Of a stretch of DNA of 64,000 bases, positions 1 through 8,164 are shown one piece after another. Under the pieces are notes generated by a model. The model saw only the letters and a list, made by a program, of their open reading frames with translations, did not search any database and was not told where the DNA came from. The stretch is from positions 16,195-80,194 of the forward strand of contig JAFPBB010000073.1 in assembly GCA_017390585.1 (NCBI GenBank), written 5' to 3'. The position numbers were made by a program, and so were the translations under genes. The stretch is from Tidjanibacter sp. Lineage in GTDB: Bacteria > Bacteroidota > Bacteroidia > Bacteroidales > Rikenellaceae. Numbering within the stretch: the first letter of the stretch is position 1; the number at the start of each line of letters is the position of its first letter.

Positions 1-51
1 CTGCTCGTGCAGAAGGGTAAGAAGAACTACTACATCATCATTGCCGAATAG
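1..51 (+). CDS. 3' end of an unidentified gene (partial)
   Basis: Reading frame 1 is open from the window edge to a TAG stop at 49-51 and gives the tail LLVQKGKKNYYIIIAE. It ends 17 bp before the next ATG on the same strand, so it is probably the upstream member of the same transcript. Sixteen residues are too few to assign a family. A basic QKGKK turn followed by a beta strand would suit an RNA-binding tail, but that is only an impression. Confidence 0.5.
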   Translation: MLVQKGKKNYYIIIAE

Positions 52-68
52 GGTAAAGGACTGATAGT

Positions 69-1442
69 ATGCACATTGCAAGGCGTGCAATAGTTTCGAT
101 AGCGGTGCTTCTGGCATCGCTATCGTCGATTTTGGGACAACCCCACGAGCTGCTCGAGGTGAGGTTGAGAAGTCACGTTGCGTTGCTCTGTGCCGACTCG
201 CTCGAGGGACGCAAGGCGGGCTCGGAGGGGGGCAGGATGGCGAGTGAGTACATAGCCGAGGAGTGGGCAGCAATGGGCGTGGATCCATTGGGTCATAGCT
301 ACTTCCACCCCTTTAGCCTCTCGCGCGACACGGGGCGGTTCCACAATGTGGTGGCAAGGATTGAGGGAGAGCAGAGTGGGAACTACATCGTCGTTGGCGC
401 CCACTACGACCACCTCGGCATCGTCCGTGGCCGCATTCACCCCGGAGCCGACGACAACGCCTCGGGTGTGGCGGCCCTCCTTGAGGTGGCACGACTCGTG
501 GCCCAAAGCGGCATTCGCCCCACCCACACCCTGCTCTTTGTGGCCTTCGACGCCGAGGAGATGGGTCTCTATGGCTCGGAGGCTTTCGCCAAGGAGCTGC
601 CCGAGGGGAGCATCCGCGCAATGGTAAATATGGATATGGTGGGATGGCTCCACGAGGGTACCGTGGTGGTGGAGGGCACAGGGACACTCCGCGGCTCGCA
701 GAGAGTGCTCACCCAGCTGGCAGAGAGACACAACATCCCCATCGAGACCAAACGATTTGAGCGCAGCCTGATGACCGCCACCGACACATCCCCCTTCGCC
801 TCGCGCGGCATCCCAACGCTCTCCTTCAACACGGGCTCCGACTCGCCCTACCACAGCCCCGACGATACGCCTGAAAAGATTGATTTCGAGGGAGTTGCAC
901 AAATCGTGGGCGTAGTGGCCGACCTCGTCAAGGCCATCGATTCCGACCCCACGCTGGTTGCTTCGGGCCGCATTGCCCACAAGCACAGCATCCACCGCGA
1001 CGGTCTTGGGGTGGGCCTTGCAGGTGGTTTCAACATTGTCTCCATCCCCATCGAGGGTGGCGACCTCCTCACAGCGATGGGTTGGCAGGCCGGCGTCGCG
1101 CTCCACTACTACCGTGGCATCATAGGGGTCCGCACCTCCCCAACCATAGGTCGTCGCACGCTCTCTCTCGAGAGCGCTGACACCCTCTTTGAGCTCACTC
1201 TGCCACTCGAACTCGCCGCGCGCATCCCCCTCGGCCCCTATGCCTACTATCTCGCCGCAGGAGGCTACTATACCCACCCTCTCCGCAGGGCCGAATCGGC
1301 CCACTTGGCGGAGTATGGTTGGCAGTGGAGCATAGGTATGCGTCTGTCGAACCTCTTCTTCGAGGCCACCAACCGCTATCCCCTCTCAGCCAATCCGCAC
1401 AACATCCGCACATCGCTCTGCTCGCTGGGCTTCTACTTTTAG
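69..1442 (+). CDS. Secreted M28-family zinc aminopeptidase/hydrolase with C-terminal extension
   Basis: This is a metallopeptidase of family M28, expected to bind two zinc ions and remove N-terminal residues from peptides outside the cytoplasm. An N-terminal signal peptide of about 23 residues ends near SSILGQ. The full M28 ligand set is visible: H112 in GAHYDHLG, D129 in GADDNASG, the E163/E164 pair in DAEEMGLYGS, D189 in NMDMVG and H262 in YHSPDD. The peptidase domain ends near residue 295. About 160 further residues follow, with alternating hydrophobic/polar strands and a terminal aromatic (GFYF), and match no domain I recognise. The start is the first ATG, directly ahead of the signal peptide. 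A strong bidirectional terminator follows at 1462-1502. Confidence 0.9.
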   Translation: MHIARRAIVSIAVLLASLSSILGQPHELLEVRLRSHVALLCADSLEGRKAGSEGGRMASEYIAEEWAAMGVDPLGHSYFHPFSLSRDTGRFHNVVARIEGEQSGNYIVVGAHYDHLGIVRGRIHPGADDNASGVAALLEVARLVAQSGIRPTHTLLFVAFDAEEMGLYGSEAFAKELPEGSIRAMVNMDMVGWLHEGTVVVEGTGTLRGSQRVLTQLAERHNIPIETKRFERSLMTATDTSPFASRGIPTLSFNTGSDSPYHSPDDTPEKIDFEGVAQIVGVVADLVKAIDSDPTLVASGRIAHKHSIHRDGLGVGLAGGFNIVSIPIEGGDLLTAMGWQAGVALHYYRGIIGVRTSPTIGRRTLSLESADTLFELTLPLELAARIPLGPYAYYLAAGGYYTHPLRRAESAHLAEYGWQWSIGMRLSNLFFEATNRYPLSANPHNIRTSLCSLGFYF

Positions 1443-1461
1443 GTGGTGGCCGGCAGGGCAT

Positions 1462-1502
1462 AAAACAAGGAGTGGCGAGCTCATCTCGCCACTCCTTGTT
1501 TT
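1462..1502. terminator. Bidirectional terminator between M28 peptidase and deoC
   Basis: A perfect 18-bp inverted repeat (1462-1479 and 1485-1502) with loop CTCAT lies between two convergent genes. The outer AAAA/TTTT ends supply a U-tract for either direction. Confidence 0.9.
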
Positions 1503-1522
1503 GTGTTGTCTATCGCGCAGGT

Positions 1523-2401
1523 TTAGAAATACTTCACCTCCTTGCCCTCGATGGCCGAAATGAGGCCGTTGGCAAGCGAACTTGCGCCAATGCGCCACAA
1601 TGCGGGAGTACACCACTCCTTGCCCAAAATCTCCTCCACAATGGTGTAGAAGAGCGCAGCCTCCTCGGCCGAACGGATGCCGCCCGCAGCCTTGAAGCCC
1701 ACCTTGCGACCCGTCTTCTCGTAGTAGTCGCGGATGGCGGTACACATCACCACGGCAGCCTCGGGAGTGGCAGCCACAGGAATCTTACCCGTGGAGGTCT
1801 TCACGAAGTCGGCACCGGCAAACATAGCCAAGAGCGAGGCCTTGCGGATGAGCTCGGGGGTCTGGAGCGCACCGCTCTCGATGATCACCTTGAAGGTGGT
1901 GTCCTCACCCGCCTCCTCACGAAGCATTGCGATCTCATTGGTCATAGGCTCATAGTCGCCCTCGAGCATCTGGCCCACATTGATGACCACGTCGATCTCG
2001 TCGGCACCATTCTCCACAGCCATCGACACCTCCAGCATCTTCACCTCCATAAAGGTCTGCGATGCGGGGAAGCCGCCAGCCACGCTCGTCACAGCGATGT
2101 CGGTGCCCTCAACACCGAGTCCCACAACATCCACAAAGAGTGGGAAGACGCAGATGGAGGCCACATTGGGGATTGCGGGGAAGTGATTCTGGAAATCCAC
2201 CGCTTTCTTCACGAAGCGACCCACCGACTCCACGGAGTCCTTTTCGGTGAGAGTGGTGAGGTCGATGGTGCTGTAACAGAGCTTATAGACCTCGGCATTT
2301 TGGTTGCGAACAGACTTTGCGCGGCAGTCGGCGACGATTTGTGCCACCTCCGCCTCGCTCATTGCGGGGCCGTACTCGGCGAGTAATTTGCTATACTCCA
2401 T
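1523..2401 (-). CDS. deoC: Deoxyribose-phosphate aldolase
   Basis: DeoC cleaves 2-deoxyribose 5-phosphate to glyceraldehyde 3-phosphate and acetaldehyde, letting the cell use deoxynucleosides as carbon. It is a cytoplasmic TIM-barrel class I aldolase. The Schiff-base lysine is in FVKTSTGK and the proton-relay lysine is in GFKAAGGIRS. At 292 residues it belongs to the longer DeoC type. The frame stays open for 30 more codons upstream, but those codons run through AT-rich intergenic sequence. I therefore chose the ATG at 2401, which gives MEYSKLLAEYG. Its 3' end is shared with the terminator at 1462-1502. Confidence 0.92.
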   Translation of the reverse strand: MEYSKLLAEYGPAMSEAEVAQIVADCRAKSVRNQNAEVYKLCYSTIDLTTLTEKDSVESVGRFVKKAVDFQNHFPAIPNVASICVFPLFVDVVGLGVEGTDIAVTSVAGGFPASQTFMEVKMLEVSMAVENGADEIDVVINVGQMLEGDYEPMTNEIAMLREEAGEDTTFKVIIESGALQTPELIRKASLLAMFAGADFVKTSTGKIPVAATPEAAVVMCTAIRDYYEKTGRKVGFKAAGGIRSAEEAALFYTIVEEILGKEWCTPALWRIGASSLANGLISAIEGKEVKYF

Positions 2402-2511
2402 AGTGATAGAGATATTATGTGTTTTACGTTGCGCGTTGAATAGGAAGTGCAAGATAGTGATTTTTTTCGGAACCGCCACCCTTAGCACCAACTTTTCTGA
2501 GCCCTGCGACT

Positions 2512-3486
2512 CTAATGGTCGAGGGCGGAAAGGTAGGGGAGTTCGTTCTTGAGGAGCACCGAACGGGAACCCACAAGTCCTATGCCACCCTCGACATTGG
2601 TGTAGACCTGCACGGGCTCACCAAACATCGTGGAGGAGGAGGCCAACTCGAGGGAGCGCAGGTAGGAGTAGAGGTGGGTGTCGATGACGTAGCTCTCCAG
2701 CTTGAAGACGGTCTCGGCGAAGAACTCCGAGGGGGTGTGGTAGTCCATCTTGTAGACACAGAAGCCTCGCTCGGCCATATCGGAGTCGTCGAAGTAGACA
2801 TAGGGGCCCGTGCCAGCATCGAAGGTGTCCTCAATGAAGCCCTCGGCATCGCCACTCGAGAAGGCTATGTCGCTGTAGTCGTAGGGGTACTCATAGGTGT
2901 GTGTGGGCATCTGGGGGTCGGGTGTAACCACCATCTCTCCGTGGATCCAGAAGTAGTTCTCCACCTCGGGCTGGGGGTCCAAGAAACGGTAGTAGACACT
3001 ACCCTCGGTGATATAGTCGGTCGAATTAGCCGCATCCTCACCGGCCGTCACAAACTCCACATTCGTCACGGGAGGTATCACCGTTTCGCCCCTCACCTCG
3101 CCCTTGAATTTGGGCGCCGTGGCCACCAAAGTGATGCGCTCACCCGACTTGCAGATGTGCTTGCCGAAATAGAGATAGTCGCCCGTGGGGTTGCCGACCT
3201 GGTCGACCACCGTACCACACGAGAGGGTCTCGACATATTGGTCGTCGACATAGAGCCTGATGTTGGCATTGGCAATATCCCTGTGGGGTATGCCGTTGTC
3301 GAGGATGAAGGTGGAGCTGCTGAGGTGGACCGTGGGGGTTGTGTGGGCGGTGAGAACGGTGTAGAGCACCATCTGTGGCTCCGTACCCTCTCCCCTAAAC
3401 TCCACGTCGGTCTCGCAACCTCCGAGCATCACCACAGAGGCCAAAAGCGCAAGGGCGCGCAAAACAATATCTTTGATTCTCGTCAT
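2512..3486 (-). CDS. DUF4249-type outer-membrane lipoprotein, partner of the adjacent TonB receptor
   Basis: This is a 324-residue lipoprotein; the signal peptide ends in a lipobox at VMLGGCE. The body has the beta-rich pattern of the DUF4249 family: an N-terminal immunoglobulin-like strand region and a long aromatic C-terminal part. DUF4249 proteins typically sit next to TonB-dependent receptors in Bacteroidetes and are thought to act as their surface lipoprotein partner. Here the ATG lies 4 bp after the receptor's stop codon on the same strand, so the two are almost certainly co-transcribed. The substrate is unknown, and no peptidase or glycosidase lies in the same transcript. Confidence 0.75.
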   Translation of the reverse strand: MTRIKDIVLRALALLASVVMLGGCETDVEFRGEGTEPQMVLYTVLTAHTTPTVHLSSSTFILDNGIPHRDIANANIRLYVDDQYVETLSCGTVVDQVGNPTGDYLYFGKHICKSGERITLVATAPKFKGEVRGETVIPPVTNVEFVTAGEDAANSTDYITEGSVYYRFLDPQPEVENYFWIHGEMVVTPDPQMPTHTYEYPYDYSDIAFSSGDAEGFIEDTFDAGTGPYVYFDDSDMAERGFCVYKMDYHTPSEFFAETVFKLESYVIDTHLYSYLRSLELASSSTMFGEPVQVYTNVEGGIGLVGSRSVLLKNELPYLSALDH

Positions 3487-3490
3487 AGCG

Positions 3491-5959
3491 TCAGAATTTA
3501 TAGGAATAGGTTAGACTTGGGATTATGGGGAAGAGGGTCACCTTCTTGAACTTCTTCACTTCGACATAGTTGCCAACGCCCTGCTCCTCATAGTCGGAGG
3601 AGGCATACATCATAAAGGGGTTCATACTATTGTAGGCATTGTAGATGCTGATGTTCCAAGTGCGGCGGCCATAGCGTTTCTGCTTGTGGAAACTGATGCT
3701 CACATCGAGGCGATGGTAGGGGTCGTAGCGATAGTTGTTGCGCGAGGGCACATAGTTGACATCGCCCGAGAAGTTTGGGTAGACGCCCGAGAAGTAGAAC
3801 TCATTGGGGAGCGACTCGTAGGTTTGGAGCGCGAGGGTAGCGCAGTTGCCCGTGTTGTAGACCCACGAGGCCGAGAGGTCGATGTTGTCCGTCAGTCGGT
3901 GGGAGATTGTAAGGCTGAAGTCGTGGCGGCGGTCATACTTGGCCGGGAAGGGGCGGCCACCGTTGATGACCTCACCCTCGCGGTCGAAGAGCCTCATACT
4001 CTTGGCCCAGGTGTAGCCAATCCAACCCGTGGTGCGACCCACACTCCTCTGCAACAGAAACTCCACGCCGTAGGCCCAGCCGCGACCCGAAAAGACCTTG
4101 TCCTCCCAACCCGAAGTGGTGGCCATAAGCGAGGCTCCGTCGCGATACTCGAGCAGGTTGTTCATACTCTTATAGTAGCCCTCCACGGAGAGGTCGAAGA
4201 GGCCGGGGATGTCGTAGAAGAGTCCTGCGGAGAACTGCGAGGAGCTCATAGGTTTGATGCGACCCGTGACGGGCACCCAGAGGTCGGAGGGGAGGCTGAT
4301 GGCGGTGTTGGAGAGCAGGTGGACATACTGCGTCATATAGGCATAGCCCAACTTGGCGGAGAGATTGTCGGCGAGCAACATACGGGCACTGAGGCGGGGT
4401 TGGAGCGAGTGGTAATATTTGCCATCGACAGCGAATCCCGAGTAGCTCAAGCCCACATTGGCGTGGAACCAATCGTCGTAGGAGAACTCATCCTCGGCAT
4501 AGGCCACCACCTCGTGGGCTCGGATGAGCTTGTCGCCATACATCTCGTCGACCACAAGGAGCGTGTCGACCATCTCGCCTGTCTCGGGGTCGGGCAGTTG
4601 GGCACCCACACTCATATTGGCCACCGTCACATCGGGGCGGAAGCGGTGGTTGATGTAGGCGGCACCGAAGCGCACATTGTGGTCGGTGGAGGGGGTCCAG
4701 CTCATATCCACCTTGGCTGTGGCGTCGCCTATGCCCGAGTTGGCACCCAGGGCTATCTCCATAGAGTTCTGGTGTCCATCGCTCTCCTCAATCATCTCCG
4801 TACCCACGCGGAGGTCGTTGCGGTAGGTGGTGTAGGTAATCGACGCATCCATAAAGAGGCGGGGCGAGACAACGTGGTTCCACCTCGCCGAGGCCACCAT
4901 ATTACCCCAATTCCAATTGGTCTTGAGCCACACCTCCTCGCGGTAGTCCAGGCCCGAGGTGTACTTCTCCCTCAGGTTGAGATAGATGGCGTCGTCACCC
5001 GAGTAGAGGCTCAAGAAGAGGCGGTCGGTGTCGGAGAATTTGTGGTTGACCTTCACATTCAGGTCATAGAAGTAGTAGCCACCGTAGGCCCTGCCATTCT
5101 CGAGCACCTCGGAGGTGAGACCCATAATCAATGGTGTGGTGAGCAGGTCGCTGTAGGTGCGTCGGTAGGAGATGTTGAAGGAGGTCCTACCTCGCCACAG
5201 CGGACCCTGGAGGTTGATCTTGGAGCTTATGACTCCAATGCTGAAGTTGCCGTGGTAGGCATACATATCGCCATCGTTGGTGCGGACATCGACCACCGAC
5301 GACAAGCGGCTCGAGAACCTCGCAGGGAAGCTACCCTTGAAGAGCGTCACGCTCTTGACCGCATCGGGATTGAAGGCGGAGAAGAGTCCGCCCATATGGT
5401 TGACGTTGTAGATGGGCACTCCGTCGAGCAACATCAGATTTTCGTCGGGGCCGCCTCCTCGCACATAGATGCCCGAGGAGCCCTCCGAGCCGGCCTGCAC
5501 ACCGGGTAGCAGCTGCAACGACTTGAGCACATCCTGCTCGCCAAAGAGTGTGGGCGTGGCCTTAATCTGCGCCACGGGCACCTCAATGGCTCCCATCTGG
5601 GCACTCAACGCACCACTATGTCTGCGGTCGCCGTAGACCACCACCTGCTCGATGCCCACAGCGGGGTCGAGATAGAGATTGAGCGAGAGGTCGCCCCCAA
5701 GTTCCAGCTCCTCAACCCTCGGCGCATAGCCCACATAGGAGACCTCGAGCCTCACCTTGCCCGCGGGGAGTGTGAGTGAGAAGAATCCATACTCGTTGGT
5801 GGAGGTACCCTGGCCGCTCACCGCATCGTAGAGGGTGGCACCCAGCAGTGTCTCGTGGCTCACCGCATCCATCACGGAGCCACTTATGGTGTAGCGTCGT
5901 TGAGCCTCGGCACTCAAGGTGGCGAGCATCAGCACCACAATAGTCAGGAATTTTTTCAT
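3491..5959 (-). CDS. TonB-dependent outer-membrane receptor with carboxypeptidase-like N-terminal domain
   Basis: This is an 822-residue receptor. A signal peptide (to about residue 19, AEA) is followed by a CarboxypepD_reg-like beta-sandwich (about 22-105, containing LLGATL and SYVGYAPR). Next comes a plug domain with VRGGGPDENLMLLDGVPIYN at about 165-185, then a 22-strand-type barrel ending in an aromatic residue (YSYKF). It would import a ligand across the outer membrane using TonB energy. The next gene, 4 bp away, is its DUF4249 lipoprotein. This pair resembles the DUF4249-linked receptors rather than SusC/SusD pairs. Ligand unknown. Confidence 0.9.
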   Translation of the reverse strand: MKKFLTIVVLMLATLSAEAQRRYTISGSVMDAVSHETLLGATLYDAVSGQGTSTNEYGFFSLTLPAGKVRLEVSYVGYAPRVEELELGGDLSLNLYLDPAVGIEQVVVYGDRRHSGALSAQMGAIEVPVAQIKATPTLFGEQDVLKSLQLLPGVQAGSEGSSGIYVRGGGPDENLMLLDGVPIYNVNHMGGLFSAFNPDAVKSVTLFKGSFPARFSSRLSSVVDVRTNDGDMYAYHGNFSIGVISSKINLQGPLWRGRTSFNISYRRTYSDLLTTPLIMGLTSEVLENGRAYGGYYFYDLNVKVNHKFSDTDRLFLSLYSGDDAIYLNLREKYTSGLDYREEVWLKTNWNWGNMVASARWNHVVSPRLFMDASITYTTYRNDLRVGTEMIEESDGHQNSMEIALGANSGIGDATAKVDMSWTPSTDHNVRFGAAYINHRFRPDVTVANMSVGAQLPDPETGEMVDTLLVVDEMYGDKLIRAHEVVAYAEDEFSYDDWFHANVGLSYSGFAVDGKYYHSLQPRLSARMLLADNLSAKLGYAYMTQYVHLLSNTAISLPSDLWVPVTGRIKPMSSSQFSAGLFYDIPGLFDLSVEGYYKSMNNLLEYRDGASLMATTSGWEDKVFSGRGWAYGVEFLLQRSVGRTTGWIGYTWAKSMRLFDREGEVINGGRPFPAKYDRRHDFSLTISHRLTDNIDLSASWVYNTGNCATLALQTYESLPNEFYFSGVYPNFSGDVNYVPSRNNYRYDPYHRLDVSISFHKQKRYGRRTWNISIYNAYNSMNPFMMYASSDYEEQGVGNYVEVKKFKKVTLFPIIPSLTYSYKF

Positions 5960-6144
5960 CGAAATCAGGGGGTAATATATATAATAGGTGTAGTTCTATG
6001 TAACGGGGCGGGTTTCGGCTCTGCTTTGTGCCCACACAACATAGACACGCCACACCCACCAAACGTTGCACAAGATACAAAAAAAACTCCGAAAACATCG
6101 ACCACGAGGTCAAAATCACCCCACCCCCTTCCCAACAAAAACAA

Positions 6145-6174
6145 AGAGGGCCTCCGAAACCTCGGAAGCCCTCT
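6145..6174 (-). terminator. Rho-independent terminator of the OmpA/TPR lipoprotein gene
   Basis: On the minus strand, AGAGGGC pairs with GCCCTCT and the inner TCCGA/TCGGA strands extend the stem, followed by a T-rich stretch (TTTGTTTTTG). It lies about 30 bp past the stop codon at 6204. Confidence 0.85.
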
Positions 6175-6203
6175 CTATCATTGGCGGCAATGCCGCATTC
6201 TAA

Positions 6204-7958
6204 CTACAACTCAATAGTCTGAAGAAGCTCGTAGAACTCGATGTCGTTCTGAGCCTGAGCCTTCAACTCGGGTTTTGCAGCCACAGCGCTCTTGAGGTAA
6301 GCAGCAGCCTTGTCGGCATCACCCTCGCGGTTGGCGATGATGGCGCGAACGTAGTCGGCATCTGCACCCTTAACCTCTGCGATAGCCTTCTTGGCACCCT
6401 CAACGTTGTTGTCGCAAAGCTCTGCGATAGCGAGGTTGTAGCCATTGAGGTTAGCTTTAGCCTCCTGGTAGTTACCCTCTGCGAGTGCAAGTGCGCCCTG
6501 GGTAGCCTTCACAGCCTCTGCGTCGGCGCTGGAGAGATATTTCTTTGCGGACTCGAGGTCACCCATAGCCAATGCTACAGCGGCGAGGTTACCTGCAACC
6601 TCGGGCTGAGCCTCTGCTTTCTCGAAAGCAGCTTTGGCACCCTTGAGGTCACCGGAGAGAACCTTGCATACACCGAGGTTGTTGTAAGCGCGAGCGTCAC
6701 CGTAGGTGTTAGCTGCGAGCTCATAGATAGCGCTCTTCTCAGCCACATTGTCGGTGAGGGTTGCAGCGTGGAGGAGGTGCTCGATGTCGAGTTTGGTGCA
6801 ACCAGCCTTTGCAGCTGCGAGAATCTCCTCGTCGGTCAAGCCGGCGTAGGTAGCCTCAACAGCGAAGCGGGTGCGACGCAACTCGGGAAGAATCTCCTCT
6901 GCGAGTACTTTGAACACAGCGCTCATATTCTTGATCTCCTGGTCGCGCTCGATGGGCGACGAGTACATCTGAAGAACGTTGAGGATGAGGTCTTTATCCT
7001 CGATGTTGGAGTTCTCAACGAGGGTCTTGAAGCCGTCCCAGTCCTCACCGTAGGAAGCGATCTCATAGTTGAGACCCTCAACGCCTTTGAGCTGGTTCTT
7101 CATAGCCTTCGCACCGGTCTGGCTACGTTTCTCGGAGAGTTTGTTGTTGAATTTCTCGGGACCATCGGGCGAAGCGTAACCCGAAGCGTAGAGGTTGCCG
7201 AGGGTGGTACGCTCAGCAGCGCTGTTGGCAGCAACGAACTCTTTGAAGAGAGCGATCTGCTCCTGCGAGAGCTGTTTTTTGTTCACGGTCGAGGAGTTGA
7301 TCTGGTATTTGATCTCAGCCTCGGCGCTCTTAACGGAGCTACGCTCGAAGTTAGCCTCGGAGAGAACGTAGTCGGTGCCGTTTGCAACAACCTTGCCATT
7401 GGCGGGTTTCACCTGCTCAACAGCAACGGGAGCAACGATAGCGGCAGTTGCAGCTGCGCCCACGCCCTGTGCGAGAGCCTGAACTGCGCTGATACCTTTA
7501 GCGGCAGCAACGGTAGCCCAAGGAGTGAAGTCGGGAGTCTCTTTGCACTCATCGAAGCATTTAGCCTCGATGCGGAGCTCGAGGGTACCTACAACAGCTT
7601 TCTCGAAGGGGAAGGAGATGTGCTGGGTGTAGGAACCGCCCTCGATGCGGCTGATGGCGGTGTAGTTGCCAACAACATCCTCGCCCTGAACATATTTGGG
7701 AGCGCAAGCAACCTCACCGTCGCCGTAAACGAAAACGGGGGTAATCTTAAGGATGGTCTCGGGGTCGAAGAACATCTCGGGGAAGCTAACGGTAAGGTCA
7801 GCATCAACGGTGGAACCTTTGAGGGTCAAAACCTCGGGAACGCAGGTTACCTGAATCTGGTCCTGCTTTTTCTGCATTTTCTCGTAGCACTCGCCGCAGC
7901 TAACAAAAAGGGTAGCCATAAGAGAGAGTACCAGACCTACAGTTGCCAATCTTTTCAT
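6204..7958 (-). CDS. OmpA-like / tetratricopeptide-repeat outer-membrane lipoprotein
   Basis: This is a 584-residue lipoprotein with lipobox TLFVSCG. The N-terminal ~190 residues are beta-rich. A central region of about 200-310 resembles an OmpA-type peptidoglycan-binding fold (GYASPDGPEKFNNKLSEKRS). From about 410 to the end come alanine-rich helical TPR-type repeats (for example YNNLGVCKVLSGDLKGAKAAFEKA). The likely role is structural: anchoring outer membrane to peptidoglycan or scaffolding other proteins. Strong codon bias toward few codons suggests high expression. It has its own promoter-like box at 8104-8111, an unusually long leader of about 140 nt, and its own terminator. Confidence 0.8.
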   Translation of the reverse strand: MKRLATVGLVLSLMATLFVSCGECYEKMQKKQDQIQVTCVPEVLTLKGSTVDADLTVSFPEMFFDPETILKITPVFVYGDGEVACAPKYVQGEDVVGNYTAISRIEGGSYTQHISFPFEKAVVGTLELRIEAKCFDECKETPDFTPWATVAAAKGISAVQALAQGVGAAATAAIVAPVAVEQVKPANGKVVANGTDYVLSEANFERSSVKSAEAEIKYQINSSTVNKKQLSQEQIALFKEFVAANSAAERTTLGNLYASGYASPDGPEKFNNKLSEKRSQTGAKAMKNQLKGVEGLNYEIASYGEDWDGFKTLVENSNIEDKDLILNVLQMYSSPIERDQEIKNMSAVFKVLAEEILPELRRTRFAVEATYAGLTDEEILAAAKAGCTKLDIEHLLHAATLTDNVAEKSAIYELAANTYGDARAYNNLGVCKVLSGDLKGAKAAFEKAEAQPEVAGNLAAVALAMGDLESAKKYLSSADAEAVKATQGALALAEGNYQEAKANLNGYNLAIAELCDNNVEGAKKAIAEVKGADADYVRAIIANREGDADKAAAYLKSAVAAKPELKAQAQNDIEFYELLQTIEL

Positions 7959-8103
7959 AGTGTTTCTTGGTATAAAAATGTTATTATTGTTTTGTTGTTT
8001 CTGTCTATCGTGTTGTCATCGGCGCTTCTGCGGGCACCCTTGCCCACCTACGCCGATAGTGGTTTAGCACAGCCGAGGCCGTTCTACACCACTATACGAC
8101 TAA

Positions 8104-8111
8104 CAAAGGTA
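8104..8111 (-). promoter_or_regulatory. -7 promoter element upstream of the OmpA/TPR lipoprotein
   Basis: The minus strand reads TACCTTTG, an exact match to the Bacteroidetes -7 consensus TAnnTTTG. No clear -33 TTTG is seen. A start here would leave a 5' leader of about 140 nt before the ATG at 7958. Confidence 0.55.
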
Positions 8112-8129
8112 GTGTTTTTTTTGATATCC

Positions 8130-8145
8130 ACCTCCCTTAGGAGGT
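8130..8145. terminator. Short perfect hairpin after pnp
   Basis: ACCTCC and GGAGGT form a perfect 6-bp stem with loop CTTA, 20 bp past the pnp stop. There is no U-tract on the minus strand, so it may be an RNA-end stabiliser rather than an efficient terminator. Confidence 0.35.
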
Positions 8146-8164
8146 AAAAATCATCCTAAAAACC

